A DNA stretch of 56,092 nucleotides from positions 1 to 56,092 of the forward strand of contig CACBQF010000005.1 in the NCBI GenBank assembly GCA_902541315.1, read 5' to 3'. The notes under the pieces were generated by a model, which saw only the letters and a program-made list of their open reading frames with translations, ran no database searches and had not been told where the DNA came from. Positions 44,879 to 52,898 of this stretch are shown here, in pieces. The number at the start of each line of letters is the position of its first letter. Within the stretch, counting starts at the first letter, position 1. The translations under genes were made by a program, and so were the position numbers. The DNA comes from an uncultured Pelagibacteraceae bacterium (lineage in GTDB: Bacteria > Pseudomonadota > Alphaproteobacteria > Pelagibacterales > Pelagibacteraceae).

Positions 44879-46002
44879 TGACGGATGAAATAAAAAAAGG
44901 CTTACTTGGAATTGTGGTTGATGAAACAGAGGTTTCAAAAGTAATGCCAGAGATAAATTCTCTTACCTATAGAGGTTATGCAGCACAAGATCTATGCGAA
45001 TATTGTAAATTTGAAGAGGTCGCCTATTTAATTTTGAATAAAGATTTACCAAACTCAATAGAATTAAAAAAATTTGAAAAAGAAGAGAGAAATAATAGAG
45101 ATCTGTCAAAAGATCTTTACTCATTCATAAAAAAAATGCCAAAGAAATCCCATCCAATGGATGTGGCTAGAACTGCGGTCAGCATTATGGGTTTAGAAGA
45201 TAAAGAAACAACAGACTCTTCACCTGAAGCGAACATGAGAAAAGCAGTTAGAATTTTAGCGAAAACACCAACTGCTTTAGCTGCGTTTTATAGAATAAGA
45301 AAAGGTAAAAATATAATCAAACCAAAAAAAAATTTAAATATGTCTGAAAATTTTTTTCATATGTGCTTTGGAAAAGTTCCTCAAAAAGAAATTGTGAAAG
45401 CATTTGATGTATCTTTAATTTTATATGCTGAACACAGTTTCAATGTTTCAACATTCACAGCAAGAACTATAACAAGTAGTTTATCTGATATTCACGGAGC
45501 TATAACTGGTGCAATAGCAAGTTTAAAAGGTCCTCTTCATGGTGGAGCTAATGAAGAAGTTATGCATATGATGAATAAAATAAAAAGTCCTAAAAATGCA
45601 TTAAAGTGGATAAACAATGCACTTGCCAAAAAAGAGGTTGTAATGGGTTTTGGTCATAGAGTTTATAAGTCTGGTGACTCGAGAGTCCCTACGATGAGGA
45701 AATATTTTGCTAAAGTAGCAAGAATCAAAAAAGATAAAAAATTTGAAAAAATTTACGACATTGTTGAAAGAGTTATGATTGATAAAAAAAACATACACCC
45801 TAACGTAGATTATCCCACTGGACCAACTTATCATTTAATGGGTTTTGACACAGATTTTTTTACACCAATATTTGTAATTTCGAGAATTACAGGGTGGTCA
45901 GCGCATATAATGGAGCAACATGCTGCAAATAAACTAATTAGACCTTTAGCGAGCTACAAAGGTAATAAACACAGAAAAGTTCTACAATTAAATCAAAGAT
46001 AG
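44878..46002 (+). CDS. prpC: 2-methylcitrate synthase, PrpC
   Basis: It condenses propionyl-CoA with oxaloacetate. The citrate-synthase fold is shown by the first block GLLGIVVDETEVSKV, the His in AEHSFNVSTFTAR near residue 186, GPLHGGANEEVM near 221 and the catalytic MGFGHRVYKSGDSR near 256. The length of 374 and the prpD-prpB-prpC context favour PrpC over citrate synthase. It ends 4 nt from the convergent methyltransferase-like gene. Confidence 0.92.
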   Translation: MTDEIKKGLLGIVVDETEVSKVMPEINSLTYRGYAAQDLCEYCKFEEVAYLILNKDLPNSIELKKFEKEERNNRDLSKDLYSFIKKMPKKSHPMDVARTAVSIMGLEDKETTDSSPEANMRKAVRILAKTPTALAAFYRIRKGKNIIKPKKNLNMSENFFHMCFGKVPQKEIVKAFDVSLILYAEHSFNVSTFTARTITSSLSDIHGAITGAIASLKGPLHGGANEEVMHMMNKIKSPKNALKWINNALAKKEVVMGFGHRVYKSGDSRVPTMRKYFAKVARIKKDKKFEKIYDIVERVMIDKKNIHPNVDYPTGPTYHLMGFDTDFFTPIFVISRITGWSAHIMEQHAANKLIRPLASYKGNKHRKVLQLNQR

Positions 46003-46006
46003 TTTT

Positions 46007-46633
46007 TTACTTTTGAATTTTAGCAAATCGATTTTCACAAAGTATCTCAATATTTAATTGATTTTTTTTTACAAATTCATCAATAGCTCTTTTAACACCT
46101 GGTGCTGAGCCTAAATTATAATCATCGCATAAAACAGTCCCATCCTTTTTTATAACTTCAATACAGTTATCTAAGTCATTTTTAACTGTATTATATTCAT
46201 GACCCCCATCTAAAAAAACATAGTCTATTTTGCTCATGTCAATTTTTTTTAAAACTTTGTTTGAATTTCCTTGAATTAAATGAACATTTTTTTCAAATTT
46301 ATTTAATAAATCTTTTACGGCGTCGAGACTATAAGGATTTTGTTTTTTAATGTATTTAAAATAAATTCTTTTTAATGGATTGTTAAAAGTATTGTTAGGT
46401 ATAACCTCATTTTTATTTTCTTCATCTTCGATAAATAAATCTAGCCCTATATATTTAAAATCATCTTTATGAATTTGATAAAGTAATTCACAAATATTCC
46501 GTGCAGTGACACCATGAAAAACTCCTATCTCTAGAAAAATTTTAGGTTTTTCTTTTCCAACGTCATTTAAAAGAAAATCTCCATGACCTTTTTGTTTAAG
46601 GCTTGTTTTCCTAAAGTATTTCTTATATTTCAT
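46007..46633 (-). CDS. Class I SAM-methyltransferase-like protein
   Basis: The 208-residue protein resembles the Methyltransf_24 group of Rossmann-like methyltransferases. The SAM loop is the IFLEIGVFHGVTARNI strand-loop-helix near residue 32. Later come YIGLDLFIED near 62, a DYVFLDGGHEYNTVKNDL block near 135 and a VLCDDYNL strand near 163. The substrate is unknown. It is close in type, though not obviously in sequence, to the gene at 47105-47899. Confidence 0.7.
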   Translation of the reverse strand: MKYKKYFRKTSLKQKGHGDFLLNDVGKEKPKIFLEIGVFHGVTARNICELLYQIHKDDFKYIGLDLFIEDEENKNEVIPNNTFNNPLKRIYFKYIKKQNPYSLDAVKDLLNKFEKNVHLIQGNSNKVLKKIDMSKIDYVFLDGGHEYNTVKNDLDNCIEVIKKDGTVLCDDYNLGSAPGVKRAIDEFVKKNQLNIEILCENRFAKIQK

Positions 46634-46681
46634 TAATAAATTTATTGGTTTTTTAAATTATTTAATCAAGTCTAAGATAAT

Positions 46682-46930
46682 TTATTTGAGCATTTCTTTT
46701 TTAAAAAGAGAAATACCATTTTCAACTTTATTTTTATACGACTTTTCAAAACTTTTTAACTGCCAGCCACTAAGTCTACTTTTGATTTCTAGAAGATTTC
46801 TTTTCTTCCATTCATCAGTGGTCTCAATGAGTTTCCAATTTTTTTTTTCCTCATTAGTTCTTCCACACCCATAACAAAAACCTGTTACAGGATCTGTTTT
46901 ACAAATACTTATACAGGGTGACACAACCAT
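46682..46930 (-). CDS. DUF1289 family protein
   Basis: A small protein of 82 residues with the DUF1289 signature: four cysteines in SPCISICKTDPVTGFCYGCG (residues 4-23), which may bind a metal or an iron-sulfur cluster, then WKLIETTDEWK. It is common in proteobacteria and its function is not settled. It lies 48 nt upstream of the methyltransferase-like gene on the same strand. Confidence 0.85.
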   Translation of the reverse strand: MVVSPCISICKTDPVTGFCYGCGRTNEEKKNWKLIETTDEWKKRNLLEIKSRLSGWQLKSFEKSYKNKVENGISLFKKEMLK

Positions 46931-46989
46931 ATAAACATATTAGATAATTTATGGCTCTCTATCTAGTGATTTATTTAAAAATGAACATA

Positions 46990-47057
46990 AAACTACTCTG
47001 TAGCACGACCTTTAAAGAAATTCTGTACTCAACCACATTTGATATAAGTTTACAAGC
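46990..47057 (-). pseudogene. Decayed fragment of an nrdB 3' end
   Basis: On the minus strand this stretch aligns with about 68 nt of intact nrdB at 48011-48078. Translation gives NFFKGRATE followed by a stop codon, where the intact gene has NFFEGRATEYS. The upstream part (VVEY versus AVEH) matches after one single-base gap. Many differences are synonymous, suggesting it came from a diverged nrdB allele rather than a recent copy. It is in direct orientation, on the far side of the gene at 47105-47899. Confidence 0.7.
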
Positions 47058-47104
47058 ATCGAAAAGTTATTCGATTAATCAGATATAAATATTAATTTTA
47101 GAGT

Positions 47105-47899
47105 GTGGAAATTAAATCTATTCATGTTACTAATTTAATTCAAATTAATAAATTTATGGGCTTAATTAATCAATTTAAAAATAATCTTTTAAATATTAAA
47201 AGAAAAAGATATGACAAAAAGTCTAAAAAAAAAATTTTAGAGTTAATACCAGATCTTGAAGATTTCATTAATAAAAGTAAATCAACAGGTGCACATTATT
47301 CTGATTATTTTCAATTATTTGATTACGTTACAAGAAATAAACCTAAATATATTCTTGAGTGTGGTGGTGGAATTACAACATTTGTTATTGCAAAAGCATT
47401 AGAAAAAATATCTTATAAAAGTTCCATGAAACATCTTATAATAAGCATGGAGGAACTTATAGAATATCATGAAGAAATAAAACAAATATTTCCACCTGAA
47501 TTAAAAAAATTTGTAAACTTCATTCATTCTCCAAGAATTGAAAAAAAACACATGTTTTATTGCGGCGTAGGGTATAAGGATATACCAAGGTATGATTATG
47601 AGTTTGTTTTTGTAGATGGTCCAGATAATTTTTCTCCTGTAGATAAGATTAGAAAATTTAACTTTGATTTAATTACCGCGATACAAATTAGTTCAAAGCC
47701 GATAGATGCATTCATTGATACTCGTTTAGCAACCTGTTATTGTTATCAAAATATTTTTGGTAAAAATAAAGTCAATTACGATGTAGTAAAAAAATTGGGT
47801 ATTGTAAAAAATGTTTCAAAAAATGACCTTGTTAAAAATTGGGGTAAAAAAAATTTCAAACATAGTCATGGAAATTTGACTTTTGATAATGGTAATTAA
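47105..47899 (+). CDS. Methyltransferase-like protein, unknown function
   Basis: I do not recognise a precise family. The protein shows a possible SAM loop, KYILECGGGITTFVIAKAL near residue 80, and a later FVFVDGPDNFSPVDK near residue 175, a pattern seen in Rossmann-like methyltransferases. The start is either GTG at 47105 or ATG at 47156 (MGLINQF); neither has a clear ribosome binding site. It stands alone on the plus strand between a decayed nrdB end and intact nrdB, so it looks like inserted cargo. Confidence 0.6.
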   Translation: MEIKSIHVTNLIQINKFMGLINQFKNNLLNIKRKRYDKKSKKKILELIPDLEDFINKSKSTGAHYSDYFQLFDYVTRNKPKYILECGGGITTFVIAKALEKISYKSSMKHLIISMEELIEYHEEIKQIFPPELKKFVNFIHSPRIEKKHMFYCGVGYKDIPRYDYEFVFVDGPDNFSPVDKIRKFNFDLITAIQISSKPIDAFIDTRLATCYCYQNIFGKNKVNYDVVKKLGIVKNVSKNDLVKNWGKKNFKHSHGNLTFDNGN

Positions 47900-47970
47900 A
47901 AATAGTTAAATTAAGTCTAAAACATAAATGAGGTCCATAGAATAATTTATCAAATATTTTTCCCTATTGA

Positions 47971-48987
47971 TTAACTAAACGCTTCGACCCAAGTCCCTTG
48001 TGTTGATGCTTTAGAGTACTCCGTAGCCCGACCTTCAAAGAAGTTCATATGTTCAACTGCATTTAGCATTGTATCGAGCCATCCAAGTGGATTTTTTTCT
48101 ACATCGTATATTGGCTCTAAACCTAGTTGGACTAATCTTCTATTTCCAATAAATCTAATGTAATCCTTAACCTCTTGCGCGGTTAAACCTTCCATTGGAC
48201 CCATTTCAAAAGCTAAATCTATAAAAGCATCTTCATGCTCAACAATTGTTCTGCAAGCTTCATAAAGTTCTTTTTTTAATTTTGGCGTCCAAATTTCTGG
48301 GTTTTCTTTTATAAACTCTTTAAAGATTCTAATCATAGAATTGCAATGAAGAGTTTCATCTCTAACAGACCAGGTTACTATCTGTCCCATTCCTTTCAAT
48401 TTGTTGTGTCTTGGAAAGTTTAAAAGAATTGCGAAACTAGCAAATAACTGTAAGCCTTCTGTGAAAGCACTAAAAACTGCAACTGTCTTTGCAATATCTT
48501 CTTTTGAGTTTACATTAAAACCTTGCATATAATCATATTTATCTTTCATCTCCTTATACTTCATAAAAGCTGAATACTCTGACTCAGGCATACCAATTGT
48601 ATCTAATAAATGTGAATATGCAGCCACATGAACTGTTTCCATTGCTGCAAAAGCTGTCATCATCATTAATACTTCTGTTGGTTTAAATACCGTTGTATAG
48701 TGTCTTAAATAACAGTTATTAACCTCAACATCTGCTTGAGTAAAAAACCTAAATATTTGAGTTACTAAATTTTTTTCAGGTTGTGACAGATTTTTTTGCC
48801 AATCTCTTACATCATCACCAAGTGGTACTTCTTCTGGTAACCAATGAATTCTTTGTTGCGTTAACCATGCATCATAACACCATGGATATCTAAATGGTTT
48901 GTATACTGGGTTTTCTACCAATAAACCCATCTTTTTTGGTTGAATAATTTCTTTTTTGTCCGTCTTAGTTTTCTCTGCTACTGACAT
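47971..48987 (-). CDS. nrdB: Ribonucleotide reductase, class Ia beta (radical) subunit
   Basis: This subunit holds the di-iron tyrosyl radical. The ferritin-like ligands appear in the helices containing TQADVEVNNCYLRHY, MMTAFAAMETVHVAAYSHLL, AFTEGLQLFASFAILL and WSVRDETLHCNSM. The chosen ATG (MSVAEKTKTDKK) has an AGGAG 8 nt upstream; that AGGAG lies in the last codons of nrdA and the two frames overlap by 10 nt. An in-frame GTG three codons earlier is less likely. The 338-residue length is a bit short for class Ia. Confidence 0.94.
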   Translation of the reverse strand: MSVAEKTKTDKKEIIQPKKMGLLVENPVYKPFRYPWCYDAWLTQQRIHWLPEEVPLGDDVRDWQKNLSQPEKNLVTQIFRFFTQADVEVNNCYLRHYTTVFKPTEVLMMMTAFAAMETVHVAAYSHLLDTIGMPESEYSAFMKYKEMKDKYDYMQGFNVNSKEDIAKTVAVFSAFTEGLQLFASFAILLNFPRHNKLKGMGQIVTWSVRDETLHCNSMIRIFKEFIKENPEIWTPKLKKELYEACRTIVEHEDAFIDLAFEMGPMEGLTAQEVKDYIRFIGNRRLVQLGLEPIYDVEKNPLGWLDTMLNAVEHMNFFEGRATEYSKASTQGTWVEAFS

Positions 48988-50918
48988 GATAAACACTCCT
49001 CGTATTCTGGTTGTTCGTTAGATTGTTGTTTTTTTGATTTATATACATTAGCTGTAATATCAGTAGAGTTAGCATTATTGATATTTTCAGCTCTTTGAAT
49101 TGATTTCGATCTGCAGTAATAAAGGCTTTTAAGACCTTTTTTCCATGCATCAAAATGAATTCTATGTAATTCTTTTTTATGAACATCTGCTGGCAAAAAT
49201 AAATTGACTGACTGTGCTTGAGAGATATATGGAGTTCGATCTCCACTTAATTCAATAATCCATTTTTGATTTAACTCAAATGCAGTTTTGAAAACATCTT
49301 TTTCAAGATCAGTTAAAAAATCTAAGTGAGAGACTGAACCTTGATTTGTAGTAATTGTCGACCAAGTTTCATCATCATTTTTACCGTGACTTTCAAGTAT
49401 TTCTTCAAGGTATCTATTTCTAACATTAAAAGAACCTGACAAAGTTTTGTGTGTATAACTATTGGCTGCAATCGGTTCAACACCAGGTGAAGCACCTCCA
49501 CATATAATAGAAATTGAGGCAGTTGGAGCTATAGCTGTTTTGTTTGAAAATCTTTCTTTGTATCCATATTCAGCTGCATCTGGACAAGCACCTCTTTCTT
49601 CAGCTAAATCTTTTGAAGCTTGATTAACTTGTTTATCAATTTGTGAAAATATTTTTTTATTCCAAGATTTTGCCATTACTGATTCAAGTGGAATTCTCTT
49701 TTTTTGTAAGAAAGAATGAAAGCCCATCACACCTAGACCCACACTTCTTTCTCTTTCTGCAGAATACTTGGCATCTTTAAATTGATCTGGAGCTTTATTA
49801 ATAAAATCAGATAAAACATTATCTAAGAATCTCATTACATCTGCAATCATGTTTGGATCGTCTTTCCACTCATCGTATTTTTCTAAATTTAATGATGATA
49901 AACAACAAACTGCAGTTCTATCTCTTCCATCTTTATCTATTCCTGTGGGTAAAGTTATTTCACTACAAAGATTAGATGTTTTAACTGTTAAGTTTGCGAG
50001 TTTATGATGCTGAGGGATTTGTCTATTAACAGTATCAATGTAGATAATGTAAGGCTCTCCAGTTTCAATTCGAGCTGTCAATAATCTTATCCATAAATTT
50101 CTTGCAGAAATTGTTTGTTGAATGGATCCATCAGCTGGACTTTTCAACGCCCATTCTTCATCGTTTTCAACTGCTCTCATAAATGCATCTGTAACCAAAA
50201 CACCATGATGTAAATTAAGAGCTTTTCTATTTGGATCACCACCAGTTGGTCTTCTCATTTCCATAAATTCCTCAATCTCAGGATGATCAATTGGAAGATA
50301 ACAAGCTGCAGATCCTCTTCTTAATGAACCTTGACTTATTGCCATAGTTAAAGAGTCCATAACTTTTATGAAAGGAATAATTCCAGAAGTTTTTCCTACT
50401 TTACCAATTTTTTCTCCGATAGATCTTAAATTTCCCCAGTAACTACCAATACCGCCACCTTTTGCAGCCAACCAAACATTTTCGCTCCAAAGGTCAAGTA
50501 TACCTCCTAAACTATCGGAAGCCTCATTAAGAAAACATGAAATAGGTAAACCTCTTTTTGTGCCACCGTTTGATAAAACAGGTGTTGCTGGCATAAACCA
50601 CAATTTACTTATGTAGTTATAAATTCTTTGAGCGTGTAAATTATCATCAGCGTAAGTGCTAGCAACTCTTGCAAATAAATCTTGAAAAGATTCGTTATGA
50701 CCAAGATATCTATCTTTTAAAGTTGCTTTTCCAAAATCAGTTAGATTTGCATCTCTTGATCGGTCGATTTTAATTATGATACCTCTATCATTTTGAAAAA
50801 GTTCAGTTTCATTATTAAGTGAGAATAGATCTGGTCTGTTATCACTTTTGACTTTTTCAACCTTGGGGTTATATTCAGAGACAGCTTTCTTAATTGCTAG
50901 CGATACTATTTTGTTCAT
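48978..50918 (-). CDS. nrdA: Ribonucleotide reductase, class Ia alpha (catalytic) subunit
   Basis: It reduces ribonucleotides to deoxyribonucleotides. The substrate Cys pair is in PISCFLNEASDS near residue 125 and TAVCCLSSLNL near 341, the radical-site Cys with Asn and Glu in TSNLCSEITLP near 316, and the C-terminal redox pair in EECLSCQ. No N-terminal ATP-cone is evident, so the allosteric activity site may be lacking. At 646 residues it is shorter than enterobacterial NrdA. nrdB begins inside its last codons. Confidence 0.95.
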   Translation of the reverse strand: MNKIVSLAIKKAVSEYNPKVEKVKSDNRPDLFSLNNETELFQNDRGIIIKIDRSRDANLTDFGKATLKDRYLGHNESFQDLFARVASTYADDNLHAQRIYNYISKLWFMPATPVLSNGGTKRGLPISCFLNEASDSLGGILDLWSENVWLAAKGGGIGSYWGNLRSIGEKIGKVGKTSGIIPFIKVMDSLTMAISQGSLRRGSAACYLPIDHPEIEEFMEMRRPTGGDPNRKALNLHHGVLVTDAFMRAVENDEEWALKSPADGSIQQTISARNLWIRLLTARIETGEPYIIYIDTVNRQIPQHHKLANLTVKTSNLCSEITLPTGIDKDGRDRTAVCCLSSLNLEKYDEWKDDPNMIADVMRFLDNVLSDFINKAPDQFKDAKYSAERERSVGLGVMGFHSFLQKKRIPLESVMAKSWNKKIFSQIDKQVNQASKDLAEERGACPDAAEYGYKERFSNKTAIAPTASISIICGGASPGVEPIAANSYTHKTLSGSFNVRNRYLEEILESHGKNDDETWSTITTNQGSVSHLDFLTDLEKDVFKTAFELNQKWIIELSGDRTPYISQAQSVNLFLPADVHKKELHRIHFDAWKKGLKSLYYCRSKSIQRAENINNANSTDITANVYKSKKQQSNEQPEYEECLSCQ

Positions 50919-50952
50919 AAATAATGTATTATATTTGTTATTTTAACGAAAA

Positions 50953-50999
50953 CAACTATATGTTGTATGCGCTTGATGTTAATATACTATATAAACAAC
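50953..50999 (-). promoter_or_regulatory. Candidate pair of NrdR boxes upstream of nrdAB
   Basis: Two similar words, CTATATGTTG (50956-50965) and CTATATAAAC (50987-50996), lie 31 nt apart, about 35-80 nt before the nrdA start. NrdR boxes occur in pairs with centres about 31-32 nt apart and a core of the type CWATATATWG. The first differs from that at one position, the second at two. This suggests repression of nrdAB by the dNTP-sensing regulator NrdR. Confidence 0.45.
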
Positions 51000-51078
51000 A
51001 AATCAATAGAACATTTATAGAACGTGGCAAAAAAAATATCAATAAAAAAATCCAAAAAAATGTAAGTAATTAACAATA

Positions 51079-52533
51079 ATGTCTGAAAATTTAAAAATAA
51101 GTCCCTACGGTTTTAGAGAATATGATGCCAGATGGTTGTATGAGAAAGACATAAATTTGGATGGAATGACGAATCTAGGGAAAGGATTCGGGTCACAAAT
51201 TATAAAACACACAAAAAAAAATAATCCGAGAGTAATAGTGGGTCATGATTATAGATCTTACAGTGAAGAAATTAAGAAAGCGTTTAAGAAGGGTCTTATT
51301 TCAACAGGATGTAATGTCGAAGATGTAGGATTATCATTATCTCCAATGGTTTATTTTGCTCAATTTAACTTAAACTCAGATGCAGTTGCAATGATAACTG
51401 CTAGCCATAATGAAAATGGTTGGACTGGTGTAAAAATGGGTATCAAAAAAGGATTAACTCATGCACCGGATGAGATGAAAGAGTTAAAAGAAATTACATT
51501 AAATAAAAGCTTTTTGACAGGTAGTGGAAGCGAAAAAGAAATTAAGGATTTTCAACAAACATACAAAGAAGATTTAATAAAAAAAAATAAGATTAAAAAA
51601 AAAATAAAGGCTGTTGTTGCCTGTGGGAATGGTACTGCAGGTATTTTTGCACCTGAGATTTTAAAGGGAATAGGTTGTGATATAATTGAACTAGACTGTA
51701 AATTAGATTGGACATTTCCAAAATATAATCCAAATCCAGAAGATCTAGAAATGCTTCATGAAATATCGAAATTTGTAAAAGAAAATAATGCTGATATTGG
51801 TTTTGGTTTTGATGGTGATGGTGATAGACTAGGAGTGATAGATAATAAAGGTAATGAAATATTTTCAGATAAAATTGGCCTTTTAATTGCAAGAAATCTT
51901 TCTAATACTCATAAAAATTCCAAATTCATTGTAGATGTTAAATCAACAGGTCTATATTCAAACGACAAAATATTAAAAAATAATCAATGCCAAACGATCT
52001 ATTGGAAGACAGGCCATTCACATATAAAAAGGAAAGTTCATAATGAAAAAGCGCTAGCCGGTTTTGAGAAAAGTGGGCATTTCTTTTTTAACCAACCTCT
52101 GGGGTATGGATATGATGATGGTATCAACTCAGCCATCCAAGTGTGTCACTTACTTGATAACGATAATAGAAAAATTAGTGAAATAATGGATGAATTACCC
52201 AAAACATTTCAATCACCTACGATGGCTCCTTTTTGCAAAGATAATGAAAAATATGAGGTGGTAAATCAGCTTGTAGAGGAAATTGAGAATATTAAAAAAA
52301 ATAAAACTAAAATAGACGAACAAGAAATAACAGAAATTATTACTGTAAATGGAGTAAGATTTTCATTTAATGATGGATCTTGGGGCTTAATTAGAGCTTC
52401 ATCAAATAAACCTTCGCTAGTGGTTGTTACTGAGAGTCCAACTTCTGATGAAAGAAAAAAAAAGATATTTGAATTTATTGATAAATTATTACAAAAAACT
52501 GGTAAAATTGGAGAATACGACCAAAAAATATAA
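51079..52533 (+). CDS. Phosphomannomutase/phosphoglucomutase
   Basis: This alpha-D-phosphohexomutase interconverts 6-phosphate and 1-phosphate sugars for polysaccharide and nucleotide-sugar synthesis. The phosphoserine loop is ITASHNENGWTG near residue 110, the metal loop is GFDGDGDRLGVID near residue 251, and the sugar-binding GFEKSGHFFF is near residue 333. The phosphate-binding end reads IRASSNKPSLVV. The 484-residue length fits ManB/AlgC proteins. It is a single-gene unit, divergent from nrdA. Confidence 0.9.
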   Translation: MSENLKISPYGFREYDARWLYEKDINLDGMTNLGKGFGSQIIKHTKKNNPRVIVGHDYRSYSEEIKKAFKKGLISTGCNVEDVGLSLSPMVYFAQFNLNSDAVAMITASHNENGWTGVKMGIKKGLTHAPDEMKELKEITLNKSFLTGSGSEKEIKDFQQTYKEDLIKKNKIKKKIKAVVACGNGTAGIFAPEILKGIGCDIIELDCKLDWTFPKYNPNPEDLEMLHEISKFVKENNADIGFGFDGDGDRLGVIDNKGNEIFSDKIGLLIARNLSNTHKNSKFIVDVKSTGLYSNDKILKNNQCQTIYWKTGHSHIKRKVHNEKALAGFEKSGHFFFNQPLGYGYDDGINSAIQVCHLLDNDNRKISEIMDELPKTFQSPTMAPFCKDNEKYEVVNQLVEEIENIKKNKTKIDEQEITEIITVNGVRFSFNDGSWGLIRASSNKPSLVVVTESPTSDERKKKIFEFIDKLLQKTGKIGEYDQKI

Positions 52534-52619
52534 TCTTTCTCTAATCTATTTATCAACAACTTATAAATTCAATTATTACGAGTTTTGTGTTTTTTTAAGA
52601 ATCAAATAAGATTTTTATT

Positions 52620-52665
52620 AAGGGTGGTAGAGGGAGACTGAAACCACCCTTGCCCCATCTTTTAA
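52620..52665 (+). ncRNA. Candidate structured leader of the DUF2061 gene (hairpin, possible pseudoknot)
   Basis: A 9-bp perfect stem AAGGGTGGT (52620-52628) with ACCACCCTT (52643-52651) encloses a 14-nt loop starting AGAGGG. Directly downstream comes GCCCCATCTTTT, part of which (CCCC..TCT) could pair with AGAGGG in the loop to form an H-type pseudoknot. It lies 87 nt after the mutase stop and 20 nt before the DUF2061 start. Several structured 5' leaders have been described in Pelagibacter; I cannot say whether this is one of them. The G+C-rich block stands out strongly here. Confidence 0.55.
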
Positions 52666-52685
52666 ACAGAATTGAATACAATTAA

Positions 52686-52898
52686 ATGGCGGACAAAAAG
52701 ATAAGGTCAGTTGCAAAAACTTTTTCTTGGAGATTTCTTATATTTGTATACTGGATGCTGTTTGGATATATTTTTACAGGTTCTTTTAAAGTCGCAGGAA
52801 TACTAGGAGTTGGATCGATAATACCACTTTTTTTCTATTATTTTCACGAAAGGATTTGGAACAAAATTAAATGGGGCACTGATCAAGATAAATTTTAA
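52686..52898 (+). CDS. DUF2061 small membrane protein
   Basis: The 70-residue protein matches the DUF2061 pattern: AKTFSWRFLIF near the start, a membrane segment, the central FTGSFKVAGILG, and the ending YYFHERIWNKIKWG. The function is unknown; the family often travels with sulfate-assimilation genes. Its stop overlaps the convergent TSUP permease stop by 4 nt, and TSUP proteins often move sulfite or organosulfur anions, so a sulfur link is possible but unproven. Confidence 0.88.
   Translation: MADKKIRSVAKTFSWRFLIFVYWMLFGYIFTGSFKVAGILGVGSIIPLFFYYFHERIWNKIKWGTDQDKF

Noticed and set aside
48965-49246. Minus-strand 93-residue reading frame inside nrdA
   Set aside because: It overlaps the C-terminal coding part of nrdA, whose redox CLSC motif is intact, and shows no family features.
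51593-51892. Minus-strand 99-residue frame inside the phosphomannomutase
   Set aside because: It is the antisense shadow of a well-supported gene and consists of low-complexity His/Gln/Leu runs.
52620-52665. The hairpin as an intrinsic terminator of the mutase gene
   Set aside because: The stem is followed by GCCCCA, not a U-run, and lies 87 nt from the mutase stop but 20 nt from the next start; a leader role fits better, though not proven.
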